This document shows, one piece after another, positions 55,203 to 64,000 of a stretch of DNA of 64,000 nucleotides (positions within the stretch are counted from its first letter, which is position 1; each line of letters opens with the position of its first letter). The notes beneath the pieces were generated by a model. That model had not been told where the DNA came from, ran no database searches, and was given only the letters and a program-made list of their open reading frames with translations. The position numbers and the translations under genes are program-made. Where the stretch lies: the NCBI GenBank assembly GCA_963763095.1, contig CAVXNR010000013.1, positions 124,001 through 188,000 of the forward strand, given 5' to 3'. Source of the DNA: CAVUCH01 sp963763095. GTDB taxonomy: Bacteria > Acidobacteriota > Vicinamibacteria > Vicinamibacterales > JAENWD01.

Positions 55203-56211
55203 TCAGAAAATCGCAAGCGGGTTCAGCGGAGATCCGGTGCCGCCCGGAACGCGGAGCGGCGAGCCGACGAACAGAAACGTCCAGCGGCCCCGCTGCCGCG
55301 CTTCGCGGGCCAGCGGGTCCAAATCCAGGTTGTCAAGGAGCGGCATACCGAGACTCACCAGCACCAGCTCGTGCAGCGGATTGACCAGGCCCTCGACGCT
55401 GCGAGGGGATGACATCGCTCACGCCGTCGGAGCCGATCACGGCCACGTCCCTCGCCTTCAGCCAGCGGGCCAGCGAGGCGTGAGAGCCGGCGGCCTTCTC
55501 GAGGAAGTTCCATTGCCCCTTCTGCCGGACGCGCTCCCAGCGGCCGGTCCGGATCAGCAGCACGTCTCCGCTCGCGATGTTGACATTGGTCTTGGCCTCC
55601 CAGGCCTCGAGGTCCTCGCTCGTGATCGCGGTGCCCGGCTCCAGGAATTCCACGCCGCGCAGCCAGGGAATGTCGACCAGCACGCCGCGCGTGAAGATGC
55701 CGTCCTTCGTGTTCTGGATACCGAGCTTGCGGGCGCCGCCCTTCTCGAGCACGTCCACGGAGACGCCGTTGTACATCGTGCCGGCGTGTGCGAAGTGCGC
55801 GAGGCCGTCCATGTGCGAGTGTGCAAAGCCATGGTACCGGACCGCGTAGCGATCCTCGGCCACGGCGTGCCCGCCGAACTCACCCACCGTGAGCGTCTGC
55901 TCGAACGGGTTGGTGTTGAGGGTGTCGGCGGTCTTGTTCAGGTCCAGCGCCAGCGACACTGACACGCCGTCGCGCACCAGTGCGGCGGCGGCCTTGCGCT
56001 TCTCCGGTGTGATCAGGTTGAGCGTTCCGAGCTCGTCATCCTTGCCCCACCGCCCCCAATTGGAGATCTCCTTGAACAACGCCTCGAACTGCGCCCGCGT
56101 GACTGTTTGCGGCAGGGCCGAATCCGCGGCCGCGAGCGGGCCCGCGGGTCCGGCCACTATCAGGATCAGCGCCATCACCCCGAGCCGTATGCCCATACGC
56201 GTTGACTTCAT
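55203..56211 (-). CDS. secreted cyclase/kynurenine-formamidase-family hydrolase, one frameshift
   Basis: An export signal (LGVMALILIVAGPAGPLAAA) precedes the cyclase fold: WGKDDELGTLNLITPEKRKA, RYHGFAHSHMDGLAHF (HxHxxD-type metal site), GVLVDIPWLRGVEFL, SGDVLLIRTGRWERV and VIGSDGVSDVIPS. A shift near 55410 leads into VEGLVNPLHELVLVSLGMPL and WTFLFVGSPLRVPGGTGSPL. Family enzymes hydrolyse amides or esters with a metal; members of this extracytoplasmic type act on unknown substrates. ATG 56211. Confidence 0.85.
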
Positions 56212-56660
56212 TGCCGTGTCCTCATGCCCGTGGAGCAGATCGCGTCCCCATCGGTGCCTATGCTACGTCAACCTCTGCGGCTCGAGCGCTCCATCTGGCG
56301 CCGTCCTGGGGATGTGACGGTCCCGCGAGAACGAGGACGGTGCAGCCGCTCCGCCACGGCCCGGCTCGTCTCCTTGCCAACTTCACCGCGCAAACGGTTT
56401 GAGATCGAGAACTGATCGAGATCTCCACCCCACACGAGGGCGCGAGGGGCAGCAGCCCTCCGTCGACTCTCGAGTGGGGCACAAAAACAGTTCGACTTGG
56501 TCAACACTGGCGACTACTTGTTACCTCACGGCCACCGAGGGCACCGCAAGCGGTTCAACGCCGACGGCCGCGCACTTTGACTCCCGGTTCAGCCCGAAGT
56601 ACAAAAGGACGTTCTGCTCCGTCAGAACTGCGCGTTACCGACAGCAGTAAGGAGTCTCTT
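56212..56660. other. intergenic stretch, no supported gene
   Basis: About 450 bases between divergent genes. Short open frames lack family features. AAGGAG at 56649 is the ribosome binding site of the next gene. Confidence 0.4.
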
Positions 56661-57053
56661 ATGCCTCAGCAGGATGTGCAGACTGTGCGATCGGCCTACG
56701 ACGCGTTCAACCGCGGTGACATCCCGGCCGTTCTCGCGACCTATGATGAAGCGATCGAGTGGACGGAAGGCGGAGGTGGCAGAGCGCCTGCCGGAACCTT
56801 CCGCGGTCCTGAGGCTGTCGGGAGCCAAGTATTCGGAACGGTTCCCGCGATTTTTGAAGAGTTTCGCGCCATTCCCGAGCAGTTCATCGACGCTGGCGAA
56901 CATGTGGTGGTCATCGGACGCTTCCAGGGCAAGGCTAAGAGTGGCGCCACCCTCGACGCACCGTTCGTCCATGTCCAGCGGATGCGGAACGGCAAGATCA
57001 CAAAATTTGAAAACTACGTCGATGCATCGGCCTGGGCCAAGGCTTGGGTTTGA
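56661..57053 (+). CDS. SnoaL-like NTF2-fold protein
   Basis: 130 residues, cytoplasmic: VQTVRSAYDAFNRGDIPAVL, YDEAIEWTEGGGGRAPAGTF, then GEHVVVIGRFQGKAKSGATL, DAPFVHVQRMRNGKITKFEN and YVDASAWAKAW. The pattern is that of ketosteroid-isomerase-like proteins. AAGGAG lies before ATG 56661. The substrate is unknown. Confidence 0.87.
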   Translation: MPQQDVQTVRSAYDAFNRGDIPAVLATYDEAIEWTEGGGGRAPAGTFRGPEAVGSQVFGTVPAIFEEFRAIPEQFIDAGEHVVVIGRFQGKAKSGATLDAPFVHVQRMRNGKITKFENYVDASAWAKAWV

Positions 57054-57123
57054 GCCATCGGTGCGGGTGATCTCGTCTATCCTCAACCCGTGCCGCACGT
57101 GCGATTCGCCCGCCCGAGGGCAT

Positions 57124-57705
57124 TCAGAAGCCGATTTGCGCGCGCCACTCGACAACGCCCGGTGCCAGCCGGGGCGCCACCAGAACCGTGGTCGAACGAC
57201 GGTCCGCAGCGTACAAGACACGCTGCGGTCTCCTGGCCGCGCCGATCGCCGCGCCGATGCCGCCCCCGAGGCCGGCGGAGAAAGGGGCAAAAAACAATAC
57301 GTAGTCATCACCTCCATTGTCCAAGGCCACCAGCGCCGGCCCGAGCACGGCTCCCACGGCCAGTCCTATCAGCGCCCCACGACCGGCGCTCCCGCGGCGC
57401 TGCGTGATCCACCTCACCTCGGATGCCGGCCAGTCGCGGGTCTGGTTCTTCACGATCAAGGCAATGGAGTTCGCGGAGATCCTGAGGACGCGGCCCTTCG
57501 TTGTCGCGCCCGCGACGTCCGTGACGTACACAGTCTCGCCTTGATGTGACTCGGCGCGAAGATCGTCGAACGTGCGGGGGACGGTTTGGGCCATGCCAGC
57601 ATCTGGCATGCCGAGCAGGAGGGTGCCCATCACCAGGAGGGTGCAGGATGTCGGTTTGAGAGCAAGTCGAACGCCCAGGCCCTCGACCGTGACCGGAATC
57701 GGCAT
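57124..57705 (-). CDS. exported hypothetical protein with glycine-rich hydrophobic segments
   Basis: 193 residues: a signal (LLVMGTLLLGMPDAGMAQ), an SH3-like beta region (VYVTDVAGATTKGRVLRISA, then IALIVKNQ), and a hydrophobic Gly-rich half (GRGALIGLAVGAVLGPALVA and SAGLGGGIGAAIGAARR) typical of glycine-zipper membrane segments. It ends RLAPGVVEWRAQIGF. No known function; proteins of this plan are frequent in Acidobacteriota (family knowledge, not shown here). Confidence 0.7.
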   Translation of the reverse strand: MPIPVTVEGLGVRLALKPTSCTLLVMGTLLLGMPDAGMAQTVPRTFDDLRAESHQGETVYVTDVAGATTKGRVLRISANSIALIVKNQTRDWPASEVRWITQRRGSAGRGALIGLAVGAVLGPALVALDNGGDDYVLFFAPFSAGLGGGIGAAIGAARRPQRVLYAADRRSTTVLVAPRLAPGVVEWRAQIGF

Positions 57706-58047
57706 CGGCTCCTGCTCTGCAAGTCAGCGTCCACGGTCATCGACAGGAATCGTCGAGCATTTGCGGGTATGAGCATCCCACTTCGCTGCCGGCAGACGAA
57801 TCTGTAACTCGCGCACGAATCTGGTCGCTCCGTGGGACCGGCTCACCGGAAAGGACGCCGTCAGCGCGGTAGCGAGGAACGGTTGCTGGCTGCCGGGGAC
57901 GGTTTCGCGACCAGGCCACGCGATGCTCGCTCGGCCCGCGAGCTCGACCGCACTCTTTGATCTCCGCCGCGTCCAACATTTGCTATGTTCTGCACGCCAT
58001 CACGAGACCGCGTCAGGCGTGCGCCTGACCTATCGAAGGGAGGTGTG
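57706..58047. other. divergent intergenic region, no supported gene
   Basis: Lies between the minus-strand exported protein and the binding-protein gene. GGGAGG at 58039 is the ribosome binding site of the latter. TATGTT at 57984 could be a weak -10 box, but no -35 at good spacing is seen. Confidence 0.35.
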
Positions 58048-59244
58048 ATGAACACGCGACCGTTCGACGCCAGCCTCTCCGCCACCCTCGTGCTCCTCGG
58101 GTTCGCTACGCTCGTCCACACTCACCAGGTGCAGGCCGAGTCGAAGAACGAGCCCGTGAAGATCGGCGCCGTCTACAATCTCTCGGGATCGCAGGCGTCG
58201 CTTGGACGGCCTTCGCTCAACGGCTCACTGCTCGCCGTGGCGCAACTCAATGCTCGTGGCGGGCTGCTCGGCCGACGCGTCGAACTGATCGCCGTCGACG
58301 GGGAGAGCGATCCCGCGCTGATCGCCGATGAAACCAGGAGGCTCGTGCACGTTCCAGGGCTGTCGGCGATAACCGGCCTGAGCGACACGACCATGGTTCT
58401 GGCGGCTGCGCCGATCGCCGAGAAGGCTCGCGTGGTTTTTCTGACGTCGGGCGCGACGTCGCCTCGCGTCCCGATCGAGTTTCCGAACTACTACTTCATG
58501 GCGTGCTTCGGGGACAACACGCAGGCGGCCGCAGGCGCCGAGTACGCCGTGTCCGCGCTGGGCGCCAGGACGGTCTACCTGCTCTCCGACGAGACGATGG
58601 ATTACACGGTGCTGCTGGCAAAGTACTTCGCGGAGCGCTACCTGCAGCTGGGCGGCCAAATCGTCGGCGAGGATACCTACTCCGCCGGGACTACCGATTT
58701 CTCGGCCCACATCGCCAGACTCCAGGGCCTGAGCACTCCGCCGGACGTAATCTACGTCGCCTCGGGTCCGGACGAAATCGGCTCGCTGGTCAAGCAGCTT
58801 CGGGAAGCGGGTGTTGACGAGCCGATAGTTGGCGGCGACGGCTACGACACGCCTCTGCTCCTGGAGATTGCCGGCGCTGCGGCACATGACGTGTACTTCA
58901 CGACCCATACGCTCTTCGACCGAGCGCAGGCAACGCCTCTGCAGACGCGCTTCATGGACGGCTACCAGGCAAGGTTTGGCAATCCACCCGAGAGCTCGTT
59001 TGCGGGGCTCGGGTACGACGCCGTGAACCTGCTCGCCGCCGCGATCGAGCTCGCGGGATCGGCCAAACAGAAGGTCGTCGCGGACGCACTCGAGGCCACA
59101 CGAGACTTTCAAGGCGTGACCGGCACGCTCAGCTTCGCGCCGGCTGTCCATATACCCGAGAAGCAAGTAACGATCGTCCGCGTCCAGGACGGTACGCTGA
59201 ACCTTGCGGCGATTCTCACGCCGCAGGCAGTGCCGCAGCCCTGA
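58048..59244 (+). CDS. ABC transporter substrate-binding protein (LivJ-type)
   Basis: 398 residues with a cleavable signal (LSATLVLLGFATLVHTHQVQA) and a type I periplasmic-binding fold: VKIGAVYNLSGSQASLGRPS, NARGGLLGRRVELIAVDGES, ITGLSDTTMVLAAAPIAEKA, VVFLTSGATSPR, VYLLSDETMDYTVLLAKYFA, GTTDFSAHIARL and GYDAVNLLAAAIELAG. Family members bind branched-chain amino acids, amides or urea in the periplasm. No permease or ATPase genes are adjacent. ATG 58048 follows GGGAGG. Confidence 0.9.
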   Translation: MNTRPFDASLSATLVLLGFATLVHTHQVQAESKNEPVKIGAVYNLSGSQASLGRPSLNGSLLAVAQLNARGGLLGRRVELIAVDGESDPALIADETRRLVHVPGLSAITGLSDTTMVLAAAPIAEKARVVFLTSGATSPRVPIEFPNYYFMACFGDNTQAAAGAEYAVSALGARTVYLLSDETMDYTVLLAKYFAERYLQLGGQIVGEDTYSAGTTDFSAHIARLQGLSTPPDVIYVASGPDEIGSLVKQLREAGVDEPIVGGDGYDTPLLLEIAGAAAHDVYFTTHTLFDRAQATPLQTRFMDGYQARFGNPPESSFAGLGYDAVNLLAAAIELAGSAKQKVVADALEATRDFQGVTGTLSFAPAVHIPEKQVTIVRVQDGTLNLAAILTPQAVPQP

Positions 59245-59359
59245 GCCGAAGCTGCCGGCCACAGCGGGACGAGAGTCGACGCGAGCTGAGGGCCGTGATC
59301 AGGACGAGCACCGACAATCAGGTGTCGCATCCAGATTTGCTGAGTACAAGGAGCTGACC

Positions 59360-60331
59360 ATGAAAGCCAGCCTGCCTCTTTCCTTCATGCTCGTGATTGT
59401 CCTGGGTCTCCCCTCCTCGGCTCGTTCAGACCGCACAGACCGAACGGTAATCGAGCTCGGCGCTCTCGGCGGAGAAGGCAGCGCCGCGATCGGCATCAAC
59501 GCCCGGGGACAAATCGTCGGGGAAGCCGAAACGGCGACTGGCGACACTCACGCCTTCCTCTGGCAGAAAGGGGTCATGCACGACCTCGGCACGCTCGATG
59601 GCGACGCGATCAGCTCTGCCGTCTCCATCAACGACCACAGTCAAGTCGTCGGGGCAAGCATTTCGGAGACGAGAGGAGTCCGCCCGATCCTCTGGACCCA
59701 CGGCGTGATGTCGTATCTTGGCTCGCTGGGCGGAACGTTCGGGATCGCCACGGCGATCAACAACCGCGGGCAGGTGGTGGGATTGAGCGAGACGGCTACC
59801 GGCGAAACGCACGCCTTTCTCTGGGAGGACGGCGTCATGACCGATCTCGGCGGCACGAACACCGCGGCCAACGGCATCAACGATCGCGGGCAGATGGTTG
59901 GCGCCAGCCTGACGACGTCGGGATCGTTCCATGCCGTCCTCTGGCAGGACGGTGTCATGTACGACCTCGGTACGCTTGGCGGCGAGTCGTCGACGGCCTT
60001 CGCGATCAACAACCGCGGACAGGTTGTCGGCGAGAGCCAGACAGCCGCGGGTGACACGCATGCCTTCCTGTTGGAAGACGGCGTCATGCAGGACCTCGGC
60101 ACACTTGGCGGCGCGTTCACGTTCAGCGTCGCTGGGTCCATCAACAATCGTGGACAGGTCGTCGGAATGAACTTCATGTCCTCGGGACAATCCCGTGCTT
60201 TTGTCTGGCAGGATGGCGTCATGACGGCGCTCGACGACTCGGATGGCAGCAGCAGCGCCCTTGGCATCAACGCGCGCGGGGACATCGCCGGGCAAATCCT
60301 CCCGGCAGGAGCGGTGCTGTGGGTCAGGTGA
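59360..60331 (+). CDS. secreted HAF-repeat protein
   Basis: 323 residues: a signal (PLSFMLVIVLGLPSSARS), then about seven repeats of ~46 residues, each with an INxRGQxVG strand and an HAFLWxxGVMxDLGTLGG turn; examples are AIGINARGQIVGEAET, AINNRGQVVGLSETATG, HAFLWEDGVMTDLG and SINNRGQVVGMNF. Likely a beta-propeller exported to the periplasm or surface. AAGGAG precedes ATG 59360. Function unknown. Confidence 0.9.
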   Translation: MKASLPLSFMLVIVLGLPSSARSDRTDRTVIELGALGGEGSAAIGINARGQIVGEAETATGDTHAFLWQKGVMHDLGTLDGDAISSAVSINDHSQVVGASISETRGVRPILWTHGVMSYLGSLGGTFGIATAINNRGQVVGLSETATGETHAFLWEDGVMTDLGGTNTAANGINDRGQMVGASLTTSGSFHAVLWQDGVMYDLGTLGGESSTAFAINNRGQVVGESQTAAGDTHAFLLEDGVMQDLGTLGGAFTFSVAGSINNRGQVVGMNFMSSGQSRAFVWQDGVMTALDDSDGSSSALGINARGDIAGQILPAGAVLWVR

Positions 60332-60665
60332 GCAGCAGTCCACTACGAAGCTCGTTCGTCCCGGGCGCGGCTGATTTTGTTCGGCCTGTCTGCGACCTTC
60401 GCGTTCCCTTTCGCCGCGCAACTCGCCTCGGTCCTGACCCGCCGCCGACGCTCGCAGGTCACGTGCAGAATCGCGTTTGTCGTCTCCGAGGCCTGTCAAC
60501 GCTCTGATAGCAGAACCCGAACAACTCGCACGGCGTGACGATCATCGCGTCAGCGAGCCGGTGCTTCCGGGTCGCACTCGCTGGGGGTCGTGCTGCCGTC
60601 TCGGCATAATGCTCGAGCTTGCCCGCCCGAAGAACGTGCGACTGGCTGCGTGCCAAAAGGAACAA
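60332..60665. other. intergenic stretch, no supported gene
   Basis: No gene recognised. CATAAT at 60605 could be a -10 box for the kinase remnant that follows, and AAAGGA at 60655 its ribosome binding site. Confidence 0.35.
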
Positions 60666-61091
60666 ATGACGGATCTCGTCGGACGAACGCTGTCGCACTA
60701 CCGGAGAACGTCGGCCATTGGCGCCGGCGGAATGGGCGAGGTCTACCGGGCCACCGACACGACGGCGGGGCGCGATGTCGCAATCAAGGTGCTGCCGCCC
60801 GAAGTGGCCCAGGACACGAGCGCCTCGGACGATTCCGGCGCGAGGCCCACCTGCTCGCCTCGCTGAACCACCCGAACATCGCGGCCATCTACGGCCTGGA
60901 GGAAGCGGCCGGGCAGCTCTTCATCGCGCTCGAACTGGTGGAGGGCGAAGAAGCCGGTCGTTGAGGGCCCGGATTACGACGACTACGACGTCACGTCGGA
61001 CGGCCAGCGCTTCCTGGTGAAGGTGGCTGCCGGGCAAAGCCAGCGGCAGCGCATCCACGTTCTTCTGAATTGGACGTCGCCGCTCCAGTAG
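60666..61091 (+). pseudogene. Ser/Thr kinase gene with a large internal deletion
   Basis: The start keeps the kinase N-lobe: SHYRRTSAIGAGGMGEVYRA, DVAIKVLPPEVAQDT, then (other frame, shift near 60820) RFRREAHLLASLNHPNIAAI, YGLEEAAGQLF and ALELVEGE. Directly after comes the last blade of the propeller, DYDVTSDGQRFLVKVAAG and HVLLNWTSPLQ, to the stop at 61091. The kinase C-lobe (HRD, DFG), the membrane helix and nearly the whole sensor are missing, about 2.2 kb compared with the intact kinases here. It cannot be a kinase. Confidence 0.85.
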
Positions 61092-61338
61092 CCGGCCCAT
61101 CGCGTGCGAAGGATGCGCCGCGGCCTGGTCGCCGCCCCGCGCTGACGCCGGACCGGATCGCGACCGTCGTCGCTGCCACCTTGCACCCTACGCCGCCGGA
61201 CGCGACGCACTGGGCGACGGGACTCGTGCCCCCCGGTCATCGCGCTGTCGCGCTCTCCGCGCTCGCGGTGGCCACGATCGCCTTTCTACACGCCGGATCA
61301 GCGTCGGCTGCCGCGCGGACCGAGCCGTGGGTCCGCGC

Positions 61339-64000
61339 TCACTTCGCGCTGTCCAGCCGAGCGCGCACCTCCGCGATCCAGTTGAGGACGACGCGAACGT
61401 CGACGCGGCCACTGACGACCGGGCGCATCATCAGGAAGCGTCCGTCCGGCGCGATGTCGTAGCTCTGGTCGCCGTAGCTGTGGCGCGGGAATTCGCCACC
61501 AAACAAGGTTTCGGGAGCTGGCCAGCTCACCGCCGCCCCGGCGCGGGGCACCTTCACCATCATGATGTCGCGCCCGTGGCGGAAGTAGAGCTCCGTGCCG
61601 TCGGTCGACCATGCCGGCTCGTCGCCGCCATCGTTCGACACGATGTAATCGGCGTCGAGCGCAGGGAAGGCACGGACGTGGACCTCGGTCCCGCTGCCCT
61701 CGGCCGACTGGAAAGCCAGCCAGCGACCGTCGGGCGAGAGCCGGCCGCCGCGCTGTTCACCGGGCAGCGACAAGCGCTTCTGTTCCTTCGTGTTGCGATT
61801 CAGGATGAAGATGTCCTGCGTCGGATCTGCCGTGCCGCGAACCGGTGTGGCACCGTAGTACACGAGCCACTCGCCGTCTCTGCTGATCGACGTCGGCCAG
61901 GCGTCGCCCCCGTCCACCGTGAAGAGCGTGGTCATCGGGCGGCTGCCGTCGGCGACCTGCTCGGCAAGCCCCGCGTAGGGCTGCCCGCCGAGCGACGTGA
62001 CGACGCGGAGGCCGTCGGCAGACCACACCGGCTCGCCGAAGCCGTCGAGCCCGCTTCTCGCGCGCGTGCGGAAGTCGAGCACGCCCAATCGACGTTCTCC
62101 CGCCACCGCGCGCGGCCGGTTTGGGTGATCTGTCACCATTGCCATCGCCACGCGCGTGCCGTCCGGCGAGAGCCGCGGCCAGCTCAGGTAACCGGGCGGG
62201 ATTCCCGTCGGGGCGGCGGCCCCTGAGCGCGAGACCCACACGAGCTCGCGCAGCAGCGACCGTTCGCCGTCGATCCAGGCGAGCGACCGCGCGAGCAGGC
62301 TCTGCGCGGGCACGTCGGTGAGCGACACCGGAGGACCGACAAGCGTGAGCCGCTCGAGGTCGACGCGCGTCGCTCTCCACTGCCCGCTGTGCCGGGCGAT
62401 CAGCACGTCGTCGACGACAGTGCCTTGGTCGAAGCCACTCGCCACGATCCGGCGGCCGGTCCCGTCAGCGCTCAAGACCTCGACGCGAGCCGACTCAGGT
62501 GCCTCGATGCTCAGCAGGATGCGCCCGTCGCCGAGGACGCTCACGCGGGTGAACTGTTCCTTCGCCTGTTTGGCAGCGGGGACGAAGAGCGTGGCCTCGC
62601 CGCCCGTGGCGGGCAGCGACCAGAGCCCTCGGGCCCCAGGGATCAGCAGTCGCCCGTCCGGGTGCCAGACCGCGTCATTGAAGTCCCACACGTTCTCGCT
62701 CACGCGGCCGACGAGGCTCGGCTGGCGCTCTGCGAGATCCATCTTCCAGATCTCCTGGCCCCGGGCGAAGGCCAGCGAGCGTCCGTCCGGCGAGAAGAAC
62801 GGCCGTCGTCCGCCGCCTTCGACCGGGGTGAGCTCGAATCGGTCCAGGCGGCGCAGGAACAGCGCGTGGCCCTCTGAGCTGGCGAGTGGAATAACCAGCG
62901 TCTTGCCGTCGGGCGCCACGACGGGCACCTCGTTGAGGTCCATCAAGTAGGAGCCGCCCGCTGCTTTCTCGGGACCGGCCACCGTGAAGCGCTGCGTCGT
63001 GGACCCGTAGGAACCGCTCGCCGCGGCGGGCCGGTGGGGCACCAGGATCGCGGCGGCGATCGCCGCGGCAGCAAGCGCCCATGGCAGCAGACGCCACCAG
63101 CGGGAAGCCGCGTAACCGGCGGGCGCCGGTGGAGGACTGCGTGGCGCATCGAGGCTCCCGGAAAGGAGCACGCGCGCCTCGCCGATGTCACGGAGGCGCA
63201 GCTTCGGATCGCGTTCCAGGCAGCGTGCGAGCAGCGTCCGCAGGCCGGCGGGTGTGCCCACCGGCAGCGCGGCCAGATCGATCTCCTGCCGCAACACCCC
63301 CGCGAGGATGTCGGACACCGTTCCGCCGTCGAAGAGCAGGCGGCCGGTCAGCATCTCGAACAGCACCACGCCGAACGCCCAGATGTCGGTGCGCTTGTCG
63401 AGGGCCGCGCCACGCGCCTGCTCGGGCGACATGTACGCCGCCGTTCCGAGGACGAGCCCCGCGTCCGTCATGTTGCGCGTCAGGGTCGGCGAGTGTGCGC
63501 TCGCTTCCGGCGTGTCGCCGTCGTGCGCCTTCGCCAGACCGAAATCGAGAATCTTCACCCCGCCGGCGGTGGTCAGCTTGATGTTCGCCGGCTTCAGATC
63601 TCGGTGAACGATCCCTCGCTCGTGCGCGGCTTCGAGGCCTTCCGCAATCTGCCTCGCGATCGAGACCGCCTGATCTCCCGGGATCGCACCGCCGCGCCCG
63701 AGGCGTTCGGCGAGGTCCTCGCCGTCCACGAACTCGAGAGCCAGCGCGAATTCTCCGTCCCTCTCCTCGAGGCCATAGATGCCCGCCACGTTGGGGTGGT
63801 TGAGCGAGGCCAGCACCTGCGCCTCGCGACGGAACCGCGCCACGCGCTCGCGGTCCTGTGCGAACGCCGCGGGCAGCACCTTGATGGCGACGTCGCGATT
63901 GAGGGTCGTATCATGCGCGCGATACACCTCGCCCATCCCGCCGGCGCCAACCGGCGCGAGAATAGAGTACGGCCCAAGTCGGGAGCCTGAGGTCAGCGGC
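61339..64000 (-). CDS. membrane Ser/Thr protein kinase with TolB/WD40-like sensor domain
   Basis: Intact in one frame across the window edge; the frame reaches 64000, where PLTSGSRLGPYSILAPVG begins, so the start codon most likely lies two bases beyond. Kinase: GAGGMGEVYRAHDT, DVAIKVLPAAFAQ, HRDLKPANIKLT, ILDFGLAKAHD and YMSPEQARGAALDKRTDI. Membrane helix: LLPWALAAAAIAAAILVP. Propeller blades: FFSPDGRSLAFARG, WHPDGRLLIPGA, RLSPDGTRVAMAM, WSADGLRVVTSLG and RLSPDGRWLAFQS, ending DIAPDGRFLMMRPV and RVVLNWIAEV. About 887 residues. Divergence from the deleted kinase suggests an old duplication. Confidence 0.92.
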   Translation of the reverse strand, partial: PLTSGSRLGPYSILAPVGAGGMGEVYRAHDTTLNRDVAIKVLPAAFAQDRERVARFRREAQVLASLNHPNVAGIYGLEERDGEFALALEFVDGEDLAERLGRGGAIPGDQAVSIARQIAEGLEAAHERGIVHRDLKPANIKLTTAGGVKILDFGLAKAHDGDTPEASAHSPTLTRNMTDAGLVLGTAAYMSPEQARGAALDKRTDIWAFGVVLFEMLTGRLLFDGGTVSDILAGVLRQEIDLAALPVGTPAGLRTLLARCLERDPKLRLRDIGEARVLLSGSLDAPRSPPPAPAGYAASRWWRLLPWALAAAAIAAAILVPHRPAAASGSYGSTTQRFTVAGPEKAAGGSYLMDLNEVPVVAPDGKTLVIPLASSEGHALFLRRLDRFELTPVEGGGRRPFFSPDGRSLAFARGQEIWKMDLAERQPSLVGRVSENVWDFNDAVWHPDGRLLIPGARGLWSLPATGGEATLFVPAAKQAKEQFTRVSVLGDGRILLSIEAPESARVEVLSADGTGRRIVASGFDQGTVVDDVLIARHSGQWRATRVDLERLTLVGPPVSLTDVPAQSLLARSLAWIDGERSLLRELVWVSRSGAAAPTGIPPGYLSWPRLSPDGTRVAMAMVTDHPNRPRAVAGERRLGVLDFRTRARSGLDGFGEPVWSADGLRVVTSLGGQPYAGLAEQVADGSRPMTTLFTVDGGDAWPTSISRDGEWLVYYGATPVRGTADPTQDIFILNRNTKEQKRLSLPGEQRGGRLSPDGRWLAFQSAEGSGTEVHVRAFPALDADYIVSNDGGDEPAWSTDGTELYFRHGRDIMMVKVPRAGAAVSWPAPETLFGGEFPRHSYGDQSYDIAPDGRFLMMRPVVSGRVDVRVVLNWIAEVRARLDSAK

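Noticed and set aside
47594..56520. recurring CACTTGGCGACTAC-like strings at 47.6, 49.85 and 56.5 kb
   Set aside because: Matches of this length are expected by chance in a window of this size, and the flanks do not align.

Overview
The window is one contiguous stretch of GC-rich bacterial chromosome. Its gene content points to an Acidobacteriota genome, most likely class Vicinamibacteria; this is an inference from families, since no rRNA or other phylogenetic marker is present. The pointers are an orphan MacB/FtsX-type permease of the acidobacterial ADOP kind, three intact-looking Ser/Thr kinases and one deleted kinase fused to TolB/WD40-like propellers, CadC-type winged-helix regulators, a tandem DUF1080 secreted protein, HAF and FG-GAP propellers, and a Kdo/heptose lipopolysaccharide locus that implies an outer membrane.

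Layout. 1-6.9 kb is a worn accessory region: a partial esterase, transposase and integrase remnants, msrA, a frameshifted PEP-mutase-like gene, a frameshifted ZIP transporter, a VOC-SpoIIE phosphatase and an SDR. 6.9-7.4 kb holds tRNA-Asp and tRNA-Val plus a tandem duplication carrying the tRNA-Asp 3' end. 7.5-15.7 kb (minus strand) is a tightly overlapping operon for lipid A and inner core: waaA, lpxK, an LpxL-type acyltransferase, waaF, gmhB, rfaE1, rfaE2, waaC and an isoprenylcysteine-methyltransferase-like membrane protein. 15.9-19.3 kb is gap-pgk-tpi on the plus strand, with long inverted repeats in each junction. 19.4-27.7 kb holds a DUF1080 protein, a four-helix-bundle gene inside long inverted repeats, a lytic transglycosylase, a HEAT-repeat protein, an SPFH/zinc-ribbon pair, a STAS protein and secG, followed by tRNA-Leu. 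28.2-46.6 kb is dominated by signalling: two kinases, two winged-helix proteins (one with an FHA domain), the ADOP permease, a two-motif aspartyl protease, a PD-(D/E)XK-like protein and an HELEH protein. 46.7-57.7 kb is a patchwork of small enzymes, ankyrin and FG-GAP proteins, including a convincing integron attC site. 58-64 kb carries a periplasmic binding protein, a HAF protein, an internally deleted kinase and a third kinase that runs off the window.

Many otherwise conserved genes (pgk, waaA, lpxK, waaF, waaC, gmhB, three kinases and others) are split by single-base shifts, often beside short homopolymers. This looks more like residual indel error in a long-read or metagenome assembly than decay, so these genes are annotated as one CDS with the break noted.

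The most interesting structures are the four-helix-bundle element at 20.7-21.4 kb, which resembles a 23S rRNA intervening sequence but sits between protein genes; the attC site at 49.7 kb; a 166-bp perfect-ended hairpin element at 33.7 kb; a 20-bp minisatellite at 26.9-27.2 kb; and dispersed CTTCAG-centred palindromes, two of which lie inside a coding frame.
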